A DNA stretch of 64,000 nt, from positions 62,001 through 126,000 of the forward strand of contig NZ_WGLO01000008.1 of NCBI RefSeq assembly GCF_016125515.1. The letters run 5' to 3'. Shown piece by piece: positions 8,632-17,599 of this stretch (its first letter is position 1; the number at the start of each line of letters is the position of its first letter). The translations under genes and the position numbers were made by a program. The notes under the pieces were generated by a model. That model had not been told where the DNA came from. It worked only from the letters and a program-made list of their open reading frames with translations, and did not search any database. Origin of the DNA: Hyphomonas sp. (GTDB lineage: Bacteria; Pseudomonadota; Alphaproteobacteria; Caulobacterales; Hyphomonadaceae).

Positions 8632-10203
8632 ATGGTCGAGGCGGCGGAGCTGTTGGCGCGCAAGGCGTACCAGACCGTACACGGTCTGTGCCTCGCCGTG
8701 CTGAAGGATGAACCGGCGAATGCCGAGGCCTATTACCTGCTGGGCATACTGACGAGCGACCATGAGAACTATGCCAAGGCCGACGAGCTGTTCCGCGCGG
8801 CGCTGGCGCGGCGGGCCGACCATGCCGGGGCGCATGCCCAGCGGGCGCGGTGCCTGATCGCCCTGTCACGCCGAAGTGAAGCGGTGGAGGCCGCCCGGGC
8901 CGCCGCGCGCCTGAAGCCGAACGATGCCCTGACGCTGGACACGATCGGCGTGGTGCTCAGCCGGGCGGGGCTGCACAGCGAGGCCCTGCCCTTCTATGCC
9001 CGGGCCGCGGGCGCCGAACCCGGCAAGGCGAACTACCATTACAATCACGCCGCTGCCCTGCAGTTTGCCGGCCAGATGGATGCGGCCCGCGAGGCCTACC
9101 GACGCTGCGCCGAGGCGGACCCGAACGACACGCGCGGCCTGCCCGCCATTGTCCAGATCACCCGGCAGACACCGGCTGCCAATGACGTGGCCGCGCTGGA
9201 GGCGATGTTCGCCGCGCGGGGCGCCGACGCCGACGCGGCGCTTCGCATCGGCCATGCACTGGCCAAGGCGGCCGAGGATCTCGGCCAGCCGGAAGTCGCG
9301 CTCGACTGGCTGGAGAAGGCGAAAGCCCACAAGCGGACACGTCTGGCGCATGACCCTGCCGCCGATGCCGCGCTCGCCGAAGCCGCGATCCGCGCCGCCG
9401 GAACCCTCCGGACGCCGACGAGCACGGCGACGGGCGCGCCGGTTTTCATTTGCGGCATGCCGCGCACCGGCACAACACTGGTGGACCGGATCCTGTCGAG
9501 CCATAGCCAGCTGTCCGCCGCCGGGGAGCTCACCGACTTCGCGCTCTGCCTGAAGCGGATGGCGCGGACCCCGTCGAACCTGGTGCTCGACCCGCCCACG
9601 TTGGACGCGGCAGCCCGCCTCGACCTGACGGCGCTGGGCAACGCCTACATGGCGAGCGTGGCGGCCTCGCTCGGCCTGACCGGACGGTTCACCGACAAGA
9701 TGCCGCTGAACATCCTGCTCGCCCCGGTGATCCTCGCGGCGCTGCCGGAGGCGCGGGTGATCTGCCTGCGGCGCCATCCGGCGGATACGGTGCTGTCGAA
9801 CTACCGGCAGATGTTCGCGACCAGCTTCTCCTATTACAACTACGCCTACCGGCTTGAGGACACGGCCCGTTACTATATCCAGTTCGACCGGATGGTGCGG
9901 GCCTTCGAGGCGGCGCTGCCGGCCGGCCGGTTCTCGGTGGTGCATTACGAGAAGGTGGTGACGGATCTCGAGACCGAGACGCGGCGGCTGCTGGACTTCT
10001 GCGGCCTGCCTTTCGAGCCGGCCTGTCTGGCCTTCCACGAGAATGCGGCGCCGGTGGCGACGGCGAGTTCGGCGCAGGTGCGCGAGCCGCTCTACACTTC
10101 GGCGCTGGCCCGTTGGAAGCGGTATGAGGCCGGCCTGAAACCGGCGCTCGACCTGCTTGACGCGGCGGGCTGCCTTGCGCCCGGGGAAAGAACCGCTACC
10201 TGA
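8632..10203 (+). CDS. TPR-repeat sulfotransferase family protein
   Basis: About 523 residues. The N-terminal 240 residues form tetratricopeptide repeats (for example NAEAYYLLGILTSDHENYAKADELFRAAL and the repeats after it). The C-terminal part is a PAPS-dependent sulfotransferase: VFICGMPRTGTTLVDRILSS is the 5'-phosphosulfate loop, and EARVICLRRHPADTVLSNYRQ is the 3'-phosphate-binding region with the conserved Arg and Ser. Such fusions sulfate or modify peptides or glycans in many alphaproteobacteria; the target is unknown. The start is uncertain. ATG 8632 has no good ribosome site, while TTG 8590 has GGGGA 5 nt upstream and TTG 8527 is also open. The C-terminus leads directly into a short gap before the aldo/keto reductase. 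Confidence 0.85.
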   Translation: MVEAAELLARKAYQTVHGLCLAVLKDEPANAEAYYLLGILTSDHENYAKADELFRAALARRADHAGAHAQRARCLIALSRRSEAVEAARAAARLKPNDALTLDTIGVVLSRAGLHSEALPFYARAAGAEPGKANYHYNHAAALQFAGQMDAAREAYRRCAEADPNDTRGLPAIVQITRQTPAANDVAALEAMFAARGADADAALRIGHALAKAAEDLGQPEVALDWLEKAKAHKRTRLAHDPAADAALAEAAIRAAGTLRTPTSTATGAPVFICGMPRTGTTLVDRILSSHSQLSAAGELTDFALCLKRMARTPSNLVLDPPTLDAAARLDLTALGNAYMASVAASLGLTGRFTDKMPLNILLAPVILAALPEARVICLRRHPADTVLSNYRQMFATSFSYYNYAYRLEDTARYYIQFDRMVRAFEAALPAGRFSVVHYEKVVTDLETETRRLLDFCGLPFEPACLAFHENAAPVATASSAQVREPLYTSALARWKRYEAGLKPALDLLDAAGCLAPGERTAT

Positions 10204-10250
10204 AGAGGGCGGCGCCGGTCAGATCGCCAAAGTCAGAGGGACAATCCAAC

Positions 10251-11267
10251 ATGAAACATCGCCGCCTGGGCAAGAGCGCCATCTACGTGTCCGACATCTG
10301 CATGGGCACCATGACCTTCGGGACGCAGACCGACGAGAAGGAAGCGTTCCGGATTCTCGACGCGAGCCTCGATGCCGGCATCAACTTCTTCGACACGGCC
10401 GAGAACTATCCCGTGCCGCCGGACATCAAGTATGGCGGCCTGACGGAAGAGATCGTCGGCCGCTGGATGAAGACCAAGGACCGCGACGCGATCATCCTCG
10501 CCACAAAGGTGTGCGGACCTTCGCATGGCTGGATCAAGGGATCGCAGCGCGCCGGCATGACGGCGCTTGACCGCCACAATATCCGCCGCGCCGTGGAAGC
10601 GAGCCTGACCCGTCTGCAGACGGATTATATTGACCTCTACCAGACCCACTGGCCCGACCATGGCATTGCCTATGACGAGACGATGGAGACCCTCGACGAG
10701 CTCTGCCGCGAAGGTCTTGTGCGCATCGTCGGCTGCTCCAACGAGGACGCCTGGGGCCTGATGAAATCCATCGAGGCGTCCAACCGCCTCGGCGCGGTGC
10801 GCTACCAGACGATCCAGAACAATTTCTCGCTGAACAACCGGCGCTTCGAGGATGCGCTTGCGAAAGTGTGCCGCGAGGAAGGCGTGAGCCTGATCCCCTA
10901 CTCCCCCATCGGCGGCGGGGTATTGTCGGGCAAATACCAGAACGGCGCCACGCCGGAAGGCGCACGCTTCTCGCGCTATATCAATCTCGGCGGCCGCCAT
11001 ACGGCGATGGCGCAGCGCTTCGTCAACGAGAAGACGTTGGCCTCCACCGAACGCTTCATGAAGATCGCCGCCGAGGCCGGCACCAGCGTCGTGACGCTGG
11101 CGACCGCGTGGTCGAAGCAACATGACTTCGTGGCCTCCACGATTGTAGGTGTTTCAAAATTCGATCAGCTGGCGGACATTCTGGCGGCGGCCGACCTGGA
11201 GCTGTCGCCGGAAGTGATGAAGGCCTGCGACGCGGTGACGAAAGAGATCCTGTATCCGATGGGGTGA
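10251..11267 (+). CDS. Aldo/keto reductase (Tas-like)
   Basis: A 338-residue NADPH-dependent aldo/keto reductase of the (beta/alpha)8 type. The catalytic tetrad is visible: Asp and Tyr in FFDTAENYP, Lys in IILATKVCG, and His in YQTHWPDHG. The N-terminus KHRRLGKSAIYVSDICMGTMTFG and the YGGLTEEIVGRWMK segment match the Tas/YghZ-like AKR group. The C-terminal region ASTIVGVSKFDQLADILAAADLELS forms the cofactor phosphate-binding end. It follows the sulfotransferase after 47 nt and may be cotranscribed. The natural carbonyl substrate is unknown. Confidence 0.9.
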   Translation: MKHRRLGKSAIYVSDICMGTMTFGTQTDEKEAFRILDASLDAGINFFDTAENYPVPPDIKYGGLTEEIVGRWMKTKDRDAIILATKVCGPSHGWIKGSQRAGMTALDRHNIRRAVEASLTRLQTDYIDLYQTHWPDHGIAYDETMETLDELCREGLVRIVGCSNEDAWGLMKSIEASNRLGAVRYQTIQNNFSLNNRRFEDALAKVCREEGVSLIPYSPIGGGVLSGKYQNGATPEGARFSRYINLGGRHTAMAQRFVNEKTLASTERFMKIAAEAGTSVVTLATAWSKQHDFVASTIVGVSKFDQLADILAAADLELSPEVMKACDAVTKEILYPMG

Positions 11268-11305
11268 GCCTGGTAGGGGACCCGCCCCAACCCTCCCCAT
11301 GAATG

Positions 11306-11357
11306 GCAGGGCGATCGCATGTGGGCGATGGCCCTGCTCTCCCGGGGGACGGGAGAG
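11306..11357. repeat. REP-like double hairpin element
   Basis: Two adjacent inverted repeats lie in the gap between convergent genes. The first is GCAGGGC-g-ATCGC, a six-base loop, then GCGAT-g-GCCCTGC. The second is CTCTCCCG-GGGGA-CGGGAGAG. The double-hairpin layout and the C/G-rich flanks resemble the element at 62175-62220, although the sequences are not identical. It could also stabilise 3' mRNA ends. Confidence 0.5.
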
Positions 11358-11411
11358 GGGTTTGGGCGTTCTCTGCCGGGTGCACGCAAGACTCAGGTGC
11401 TCAAACGAACC

Positions 11412-11450
11412 GGGCTCCCGCCTCCATCTCCGGGAGGTCGGGAGCCCTTA
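11412..11450. terminator. Probable terminator hairpin between AKR and ftsK
   Basis: A perfect nine-base stem, GGGCTCCCG (11412-11420) with CGGGAGCCC (11439-11447), has an 18-nt loop and is followed by TTATCTTT on the + strand. It lies in the 218-nt gap between the convergent aldo/keto reductase and ftsK genes. The tail is only moderately T-rich, so its efficiency is uncertain. Confidence 0.5.
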
Positions 11451-11485
11451 TCTTTGTGCCCACCAAAGCTTGTTGCAGCGGCCGC

Positions 11486-13951
11486 CTAGGCGGCGTTCTT
11501 GCCCTTGGTGAGGACTTCGCGTTTGCCCGCATGGTTGGGGGCGGAGATGATGCCTTCTTCCTCAAGCCGGTCGATCAGGCCGGCCGCCTTGTTGTAGCCG
11601 ACCTTGAGGCGGCGCTGGAGGTAGGAGGTCGAGGCGCGCTGGTCGCGGATGACGACCTGAACCGCTTCGGAGAAGAGCGCGTTGTCGTCGTCGCTGCCGC
11701 CCGAGCCGCCCTCCCCCATGCCGAGCATCGCGTCCATGACGGGCGAACCGGTGGAGCCGTCATCCTTCGATTCCAGCACGTCCATGACATAGTCGGGCTC
11801 GCCCTGTTCACGCAGCCAGTCGGCGACGTGACAGACTTCCTCGTCGGAAACGAAGGGGCCGTGCAGGCGCTGGGTTTTCTTGCCGGGTTCCTGGTGCAGG
11901 AGGTCGCCGTTGCCGAGCAGCTGTTCGGCGCCCTGCTCGTTGAGGATGGTGCGGCTGTCGACTTTGTTGGTGACCATGTAGGAAATACGGGTCGGGAAGT
12001 TCGCCTTGATCGTGCCGGTGATGACGTCCACGGACGGACGCTGGGTAGCGGTGATCAGGTGGATGCCGGCGGCGCGGGCCATCTGGGCGAGGCGCAGCAG
12101 GCAGCCTTCGATCTCCTTGCCGGCGACGACCATCAGGTCCGACATCTCGTCGATGACGATGACGATTTGCGGGATGTGGTCGATCGGCAGGGATTCGGTT
12201 TCGTAGACCGGCTTGCCGAATTCATCGAGGCCGGTCTGGACCTTGCGCACCAGCGGCTCGCCGGCGGCACGGTATTTCGAAGCCTTCTCGTTGAAGCCGG
12301 CCAGGTTGCGCACGCCGGCCTTGGACATCAGCTCGTAGCGGCTTTCCATTTCGCGCACGGCCCATTTGAGCGCGTTGACGGCTTCCGGCGCCTTGGTGAT
12401 GACCGGGGCCAGCAGGTGCGGGATGCCTTCATAGACGGTGAATTCGAGCTTCTTCGGGTCGATCAGGATCAGGCGGACCTGTTCCGGCGTGTGGCGGTAA
12501 AGCAGCGACAGGATCATCGCGTTGACGCCGACCGACTTGCCCGAACCGGTGGTGCCGGCGACGAGCAGGTGCGGCATGCGTGCCAGATCGACCACGGTGG
12601 GCTGGCCGCCGATATCCTCGCCAAGGGCAACGGGCAGCGAAGCGCGCGAGTTCACATAGGCATCCGACTGGAGGATGGAGCGCAGGAAGACCTTCTCGCG
12701 CTCATCGTTGGGCAGTTCGATGCCGATGGCGTTCTTGCCGGGTACGACCGCCACACGGGCCGAGACGGCGGACATGGAGCGGGCGATGTCGTCGGCGAGC
12801 GTGATGACGCGCGAGGACTTCACGCCGGGGGCGGGCTCCATCTCGAACAGGGTGATGACCGGACCGGGGCGCACTTCCTTGATGCGGCCCTGGATGCCGA
12901 ACTCCTTGAGGACTTCGGACAGGCGGGCGGCCTTGGCGAGGAGGGCGTCCTCGTCGAAGGTTTCGCGGCGCTCTTCGGGGACCTGCAGCAGGTCAAGCGA
13001 TGGCAGGCGGGTGGAGACGCGGCGGCGCTCGGGCTTGGCGACTTTCGGGGCGACGGTGCGCGGCGCCGGGCGCGGCACGGCGAAGCGCAGGCCGGGCGGC
13101 GGGGCGGCGGGCTCAGCATCGTCGTCGAGGTCTTCATCCTCGTCCCAGGCGGAGGCGCCATAGCCGGTGTCGTCATCTTCGTCGGCATCGTCCGGCAGGT
13201 AGCGCGAGGACGGGACATAGTCGTCGTCATGCTTGATGATCAGGGTGCGGTCGCCCGAAACCGGCTCGTCGAGGCGAACCGGCTGCGGCTGGCGCTCGGA
13301 CAGCTGCTGGCCGAGACGGATCAGGAAGCCGCCGAGGCCTGCGGCGGAAACTGCAGCATGCTTGCCGGAGCGGGTGGCGGTTTCCTGAAGGAGGAGCGCG
13401 TCGCGGCGGCGGAAGCCGAGCGCGGCGAGTCCGGCCCAGAGGGCAGCGGCGCCGAGGAGGAAGCCGGCCCAGCTGGCGGGCGCGGGCAGCATCAGGGCGC
13501 GGAAGGGCAATACGGCCAGGTTGAACACGCCGTCGCCGAACATGCCGCCGAGGCCGGCGCTGAGCGGCCAGGATTCCGGAACCGGCCAGGCCGCGAAGGC
13601 GGCAGCCGACAGAGGCACGGCGACGGTGCCGTAGATCCAGCGGCGGATGCGCGGCTTGCCGACGAGGACGGCGCGCATGGCGCCGCCGATCATCAGGGCG
13701 AGACCGGCGATCCAGCCCGACCAGCCGAGCAGCTGGCGCGCGACATCGGCGAAAATGGCGCCGGGCGAACCGAACAGGTTCTGCACGTCGGCGCCGGTGG
13801 CGGCGTTCCAGCTCGGATCGGACGGCAGGTAGGAGCCGACGCTGCCGCAGACGAAGACCCCTGCCCCGAACGCGGCAGCGCCCGTGAGGATCCGCCAGAC
13901 CGGATCGCTCACCGTGCGCAGCTCTTCGTCTCGGATGTCGGTGTCTTGCAT
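11486..13951 (-). CDS. ftsK: DNA translocase FtsK/SpoIIIE
   Basis: An 821-residue septal DNA translocase that pumps chromosome termini across the closing septum and activates XerCD recombination at dif. The N-terminal about 180 residues hold four hydrophobic segments. A charged, proline-rich linker follows (about residues 220-300). The motor domain has Walker A GTTGSGKSVGVNAM near residue 465 and Walker B IVIVIDEMSDLM. The C-terminal gamma winged helix (YLQRRLKVGYNKAAGLIDRLEEEG) recognises polar KOPS-type sequences. Length and architecture match alphaproteobacterial FtsK. An ammonium transporter gene lies upstream on the same strand, with a strong hairpin between the two, so ftsK is probably transcribed on its own. 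Confidence 0.96.
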   Translation of the reverse strand: MQDTDIRDEELRTVSDPVWRILTGAAAFGAGVFVCGSVGSYLPSDPSWNAATGADVQNLFGSPGAIFADVARQLLGWSGWIAGLALMIGGAMRAVLVGKPRIRRWIYGTVAVPLSAAAFAAWPVPESWPLSAGLGGMFGDGVFNLAVLPFRALMLPAPASWAGFLLGAAALWAGLAALGFRRRDALLLQETATRSGKHAAVSAAGLGGFLIRLGQQLSERQPQPVRLDEPVSGDRTLIIKHDDDYVPSSRYLPDDADEDDDTGYGASAWDEDEDLDDDAEPAAPPPGLRFAVPRPAPRTVAPKVAKPERRRVSTRLPSLDLLQVPEERRETFDEDALLAKAARLSEVLKEFGIQGRIKEVRPGPVITLFEMEPAPGVKSSRVITLADDIARSMSAVSARVAVVPGKNAIGIELPNDEREKVFLRSILQSDAYVNSRASLPVALGEDIGGQPTVVDLARMPHLLVAGTTGSGKSVGVNAMILSLLYRHTPEQVRLILIDPKKLEFTVYEGIPHLLAPVITKAPEAVNALKWAVREMESRYELMSKAGVRNLAGFNEKASKYRAAGEPLVRKVQTGLDEFGKPVYETESLPIDHIPQIVIVIDEMSDLMVVAGKEIEGCLLRLAQMARAAGIHLITATQRPSVDVITGTIKANFPTRISYMVTNKVDSRTILNEQGAEQLLGNGDLLHQEPGKKTQRLHGPFVSDEEVCHVADWLREQGEPDYVMDVLESKDDGSTGSPVMDAMLGMGEGGSGGSDDDNALFSEAVQVVIRDQRASTSYLQRRLKVGYNKAAGLIDRLEEEGIISAPNHAGKREVLTKGKNAA

Positions 13952-14114
13952 GGGGGAAAACGCTCCGGAGTTGGCGAGAGGCGGAGCAACAGGTTTCGCC
14001 GGTTAGCCTTAACATGCGGCAAACGGAGGCTGTGGAATTCGCAGGTTTTTCATGCCCGAAGGCCTGATTTCACTGGAATTCGGCGAGGTTAAATTCCTGA
14101 AAGCCAAAGCAGGA

Positions 14115-14142
14115 CGCCCCGGTGGATTTCTCCACCGGGGCG
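14115..14142 (-). terminator. Terminator hairpin downstream of amt
   Basis: A perfect twelve-base stem (CGCCCCGGTGGA with TCCACCGGGGCG) encloses a four-base loop 26 nt after the amt stop. On the minus strand the stem is followed by a moderately T-rich CTGCTTTGGCTTTC. The remaining gap up to ftsK (13952-14114) shows no other gene and presumably holds the ftsK promoter. Confidence 0.75.
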
Positions 14143-14168
14143 CCAGGTTGTTCCCGAAGGGGCCGCGC

Positions 14169-15554
14169 TCAGGTGCGGGTGAACTCCGGATAGGCTTCCA
14201 GACCGACTTCGGCGCGGTCCATGCCCATCATCTCTTCTTCTTGGCTGGCGCGGACGCCGAGCGTGAACTTGAGGGCGAACCAGACGATGGTCGAGGCGAT
14301 CATCACGAACACCGCGGTGAGGCCGACGCCGACCAGCTGGCCGAGATAGCTCGGGTCACCGGCTTCGTTCGGAGTTATGGCACCGCCATGCGACAGCGGA
14401 ACGATCATCGTGCCCCAGATACCGCAGACAAGGTGAGCCGGGATGGCGCCGACGACGTCGTCGATCTTCAGCTTGTCGAGCAGCGGAACCGTGATGACCA
14501 CGAAGACACCGCCGACAGCGCCGATCAGGACGGCCTGGCCGATGGTCGGGGTCAGCGGCTCAGCCGTGATCGAGACGAGGCCCGCGATGACGCCGTTGAA
14601 GACCATGGTGGCGTCGATCTTACCCTTGTAGAGCACCGCCGTGGTGACCGCCGCTGCAAGGCAACCGCCGACGGCCGCCATGTTGGTGTTCACGAAGATG
14701 ATCGAGACCGAGTTGATGTCGGTGATGGTACCGGCCGCAAGCTGGGAGGCACCGTTGAACCCGAACCAGCCGAGCCACAGGATCAGCGTGCCGAGGGCAG
14801 CAAGCGGGATGTTCGAGCCGGGCATCGGGTTTACACCCTTGCCGAAATACTTGCCGGTGCGCGGGCCGATGATCAGGGCGCCGGTGAGAGCTGCCCAGCC
14901 GCCGACCGAGTGAACGAGCGTCGAGCCAGCGAAGTCGGAGAAGGCCCACTGTGCGTCGAGGTAGCCGCCACCCCATTCCCACGACACGACCACCGGGTAG
15001 ATGACGCCGGTCAGCACGACGGTGAAGAGAAGGAACGGAATGAGCTTTACGCGCTCGGCAACGGTGCCGGACACGATCGATGCCGCCGTTGCCACGAACA
15101 CCATCTGGAAGAACCAGTCAGAGCCCGACGCATAGCCGCCATTGTCTTCTTCGAGTGAACCGGGCGACCAGATCGAGAGATTGGTCGGCAGAAGGCCGGA
15201 CAGCAGGGTGGAGTCACCCGGATAGGCCAGATTGTAACCCGTGAGCCAGAACATCAGGCCGGCCACAGCGAAGAGAAGCACATTCTTCATCGACTGCATG
15301 GCGGCGTTCTTGGAGCGAACAAGGCCCGCTTCGAGCATACAGAATCCGGCGGCCATGAACATGACGACGAGGCCGCCGATCAGGAACAGGTAGCTGTTGT
15401 CGACATAGGCCGGCACGGCGGTGGCCGCTTCGAGTGCTGCGAGTCGTTCTTCCAGGCTCGGCGCGGCTTCCTGGGCGAATGCTACCCCGGCCGCCAATAG
15501 CGACAGCGGTGCAAGTGTCGCCCCGCGGATCAATAATCCAGTCAATCGGCCCAT
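14169..15554 (-). CDS. amt: Ammonium transporter (Amt/AmtB)
   Basis: A 461-residue Amt/Rh channel that conducts NH4+/NH3 across the inner membrane. A signal-like segment ends near VAFAQEAA, then a short acidic helix (SLEERLAALEAATA) precedes the eleven-helix core beginning SYLFLIGGLVVMFMAAGFCMLEAGLVRSKN. The family signature DFAGSTLVHSVGGWAALTGALIIGPRTGK with its pore histidine is present. So is HLVCGIWGTM with the second conserved histidine region. ATG 15554 has an excellent AAAGGAGG site; the open frame extends upstream without conservation. Unlike many proteobacterial loci, no P-II gene (glnK) is adjacent; the upstream neighbour is a divergent UbiH-like gene. Nitrogen-dependent control is expected but I could not find a convincing sigma54 site. 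Confidence 0.94.
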   Translation of the reverse strand: MGRLTGLLIRGATLAPLSLLAAGVAFAQEAAPSLEERLAALEAATAVPAYVDNSYLFLIGGLVVMFMAAGFCMLEAGLVRSKNAAMQSMKNVLLFAVAGLMFWLTGYNLAYPGDSTLLSGLLPTNLSIWSPGSLEEDNGGYASGSDWFFQMVFVATAASIVSGTVAERVKLIPFLLFTVVLTGVIYPVVVSWEWGGGYLDAQWAFSDFAGSTLVHSVGGWAALTGALIIGPRTGKYFGKGVNPMPGSNIPLAALGTLILWLGWFGFNGASQLAAGTITDINSVSIIFVNTNMAAVGGCLAAAVTTAVLYKGKIDATMVFNGVIAGLVSITAEPLTPTIGQAVLIGAVGGVFVVITVPLLDKLKIDDVVGAIPAHLVCGIWGTMIVPLSHGGAITPNEAGDPSYLGQLVGVGLTAVFVMIASTIVWFALKFTLGVRASQEEEMMGMDRAEVGLEAYPEFTRT

Positions 15555-15767
15555 CGGCCCCTCCTTTGTTTCAGTGCTGCAGAACCCAGGACCCCCCGTG
15601 TTCTCCCGGAGCCGATATGATTTCGCCTGCCCGAAAAAGTCGCACGGCACACGCTCACGGCGCCCGATTCGAGTGCCCGTTGGTTAATCCTTGTGCACGC
15701 TTGCGACCAAACGCCCAAATCGCTGCCACCACTGGACGCCGCACTGCAGCATGGATAACGCTTTCTT

Positions 15768-17006
15768 ATGGCTGAAACACACGCTGATCCCCTTCAGGAC
15801 TGCGACCTCGCCATCGTTGGCGCGGGTCCTGTCGGCACGTCGCTGGGTATCCTTGCGGCGCGCGCCGGCTTCTCCGTAACGCTGATCGATGCGCGGCTAG
15901 AAAATCCCGTAACAACAAGAGATACAAGGACTTTTGCCATTGTTCGCGGCAGCTGGCGCCTGCTCGGCGCGACCGGCGTGACGGGCGAACTGGCGGATGT
16001 GATCACGCCTCTCAACGGACTCGAAGCCGAAGATGGCGGCACCCACTGGTTCGGAGCGCCGCATGTGGCCTTCTCGAATGACGACCTCGGCGGCGGAACG
16101 GGCAAGGACGCGCTGGGCCAGATGGTGCCTGCGGCCGCGCTGCAGGCCGCCCTGGACCGTCAAACAGCCGCGGCGCAGGGCCTAACCTGGCTGAAGGGTG
16201 CCCGGTTTTCGGGCATGGAAACCGGTCCGGCCGGGGCTGTTATCACGCTGGAGAACGGGCAGACCTTGCGGGCCGGACTGGTGGCGGCTTGTGACGGACT
16301 GCACTCACCGGTGCGCACCGCGCTGGGCATCCGCACCGAAGGTCGCAGCTATGGCAAGTCCGTCTTCGCGGCGGACGTAACGCTGGAGCGGCCACACCAC
16401 GGCATCGCACGCCAGTTGTTCACCCCGGAAGGCCCGTTTGCGACCCTGCCCCTGCCCGGCAACCGCGCGAACCTTGCCTGGTATATGAAGGGCGGCGCCG
16501 CAGAAGCGCTGGTGAAACAGCCGAAGGCCGCCATCGAAGCCGAACTGAATGCGCGCTTCGCCCGCTTTGCCGGCGAGATGCATCTCGACGGCCCTCCCCT
16601 CTCCTATCCTCTGGTGATGCAGGTGGCGCTGGCCATGACCGGTCCGCGCACCGCGCTTCTGGGCGATGCCGCTCACCGTATCAACCCGCTGGCCGGCCAG
16701 GGCCTGAACCTCGGCTTCAAGGATGTCGGTGCGCTGATCGATGTGATGACCGAGGCGCGCGCCGCCGGCCTTGACCCGGGCAGCGACACGGTGCTGTCGC
16801 GCTACCAGCAATGGCGCCGGTTCGATTCCTATGCGACCGCGATGTCGATGGACCTGATCGACCGGACCTTCTCGAACGACAATCCGGTTCTGAAGCCACT
16901 GCGGGGCATTGCCCTGACGGTGGCAAACCGGGTGGGACCGCTGCGCCGCGCGATGGCGCGACAGGCGAGCGCCGCGCAGGCGACGATGCCGAGCCTGATG
17001 CGCTAA
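15768..17006 (+). CDS. UbiH/COQ6-family FAD-dependent hydroxylase
   Basis: A 412-residue flavoprotein monooxygenase of the ubiquinone-biosynthesis hydroxylase family. The dinucleotide fold DLAIVGAGPVGTSLGILAARAG carries G-x-G-x-x-G at residues 14-19. The D-G motif is ACDGLHSPVR. The second FAD motif is RTALLGDAAHRINPLAGQGLN, typical of UbiH/UbiF/UbiI/UbiL. Members hydroxylate the aromatic ring of ubiquinone precursors with O2 and NADPH. Which ring position cannot be decided from sequence, since alphaproteobacterial members can be multi-specific. The upstream gap (15555-15767) has no visible gene, and the ATG lacks a strong ribosome site. A 7-bp GC hairpin (17007-17027) follows the stop directly. 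Confidence 0.88.
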   Translation: MAETHADPLQDCDLAIVGAGPVGTSLGILAARAGFSVTLIDARLENPVTTRDTRTFAIVRGSWRLLGATGVTGELADVITPLNGLEAEDGGTHWFGAPHVAFSNDDLGGGTGKDALGQMVPAAALQAALDRQTAAAQGLTWLKGARFSGMETGPAGAVITLENGQTLRAGLVAACDGLHSPVRTALGIRTEGRSYGKSVFAADVTLERPHHGIARQLFTPEGPFATLPLPGNRANLAWYMKGGAAEALVKQPKAAIEAELNARFARFAGEMHLDGPPLSYPLVMQVALAMTGPRTALLGDAAHRINPLAGQGLNLGFKDVGALIDVMTEARAAGLDPGSDTVLSRYQQWRRFDSYATAMSMDLIDRTFSNDNPVLKPLRGIALTVANRVGPLRRAMARQASAAQATMPSLMR

Positions 17007-17049
17007 GCGGCGCCGTCCGCGCGCCGCTCCACTCCGGATACAGCTTCCG

Positions 17050-17355
17050 TCAGTCCCCGACCGTCAGCGCGCGGATCAGGTCCCACGTATAAAGGCCGCT
17101 CGAATGACCATCCGAAAAGAAGAGGCGGACGGCATAGCGCCCGACCGGTTCGGCCTTCAGCACACGGATGTCATCCGGCACCGGCGCCTGTGGCGGCTTC
17201 GGCCCACCGCCATGGCCCTGAACCTCCGCAGACGGACTTTCCTCGCGCAGGCGCTTGTAGCCGACCGTTCCGGACTTGCCGTCATCGAATTCGGCGAGCA
17301 TCTCCTGCGCGCCGGCGCGGAAGGTGAGCCGGGCGGGCCAGGCAAGCGCGCTCAT
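17050..17355 (-). CDS. DUF971 (GBBH-like N-terminal domain) protein
   Basis: A 101-residue protein consisting of the DUF971 domain, the zinc-binding beta fold also found at the N-terminus of gamma-butyrobetaine hydroxylases. Typical features are the start WPARLTF, the segment [35 protein letters not shown], and the overall length. In stand-alone form the domain often neighbours iron-sulfur or Trm112-like genes. Its role is not established. Its ATG overlaps the stop of the Trm112-like gene by 4 nt (ATGA), indicating an operon. Confidence 0.82.
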   Translation of the reverse strand: MSALAWPARLTFRAGAQEMLAEFDDGKSGTVGYKRLREESPSAEVQGHGGGPKPPQAPVPDDIRVLKAEPVGRYAVRLFFSDGHSSGLYTWDLIRALTVGD

Positions 17356-17591
17356 GCGCCCTCCCCTGCCGGGCCGGCGGGCTCTTCATCCAGGTCGCGG
17401 GCTTCTTCTTCCAACATGATCGGAATGCCACCGCGGATCGGATAGGCGAGGCGCGCTTTCTTCGAGATCAGCTCGTTCGCGGCGCGGTCATAGACCAGCG
17501 GCAGGCGCGTGACCGGGCAGATCAGGATTTCGAGGAGGCGCGGATCGACGCCGGAGGGGGCAAAGGCCGGGTAGGTTTCAGGATCGCTCAT
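17352..17591 (-). CDS. Trm112/YcaR-family small protein
   Basis: A 79-residue protein of the Trm112-like family. Residues 18-60 ([46 protein letters not shown]) match the compact domain. Only one cysteine of the usual zinc-binding set remains, in the C-P-V-T motif, as is common in bacterial YcaR proteins. Eukaryotic Trm112 activates several methyltransferases; bacterial relatives have little-studied roles. It is the middle gene of a run Lon-N, Trm112, DUF971, with an 8-nt gap from the first and a 4-nt overlap with the last. Confidence 0.85.
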   Translation of the reverse strand: MSDPETYPAFAPSGVDPRLLEILICPVTRLPLVYDRAANELISKKARLAYPIRGGIPIMLEEEARDLDEEPAGPAGEGA

Positions 17592-17599
17592 GGGGTTTC

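Noticed and set aside
11303-14092. A long open frame on the + strand opposite ftsK
   Set aside because: It mirrors ftsK, has no recognisable domain and arises from high-GC third positions; the FtsK motifs on the minus strand are decisive.
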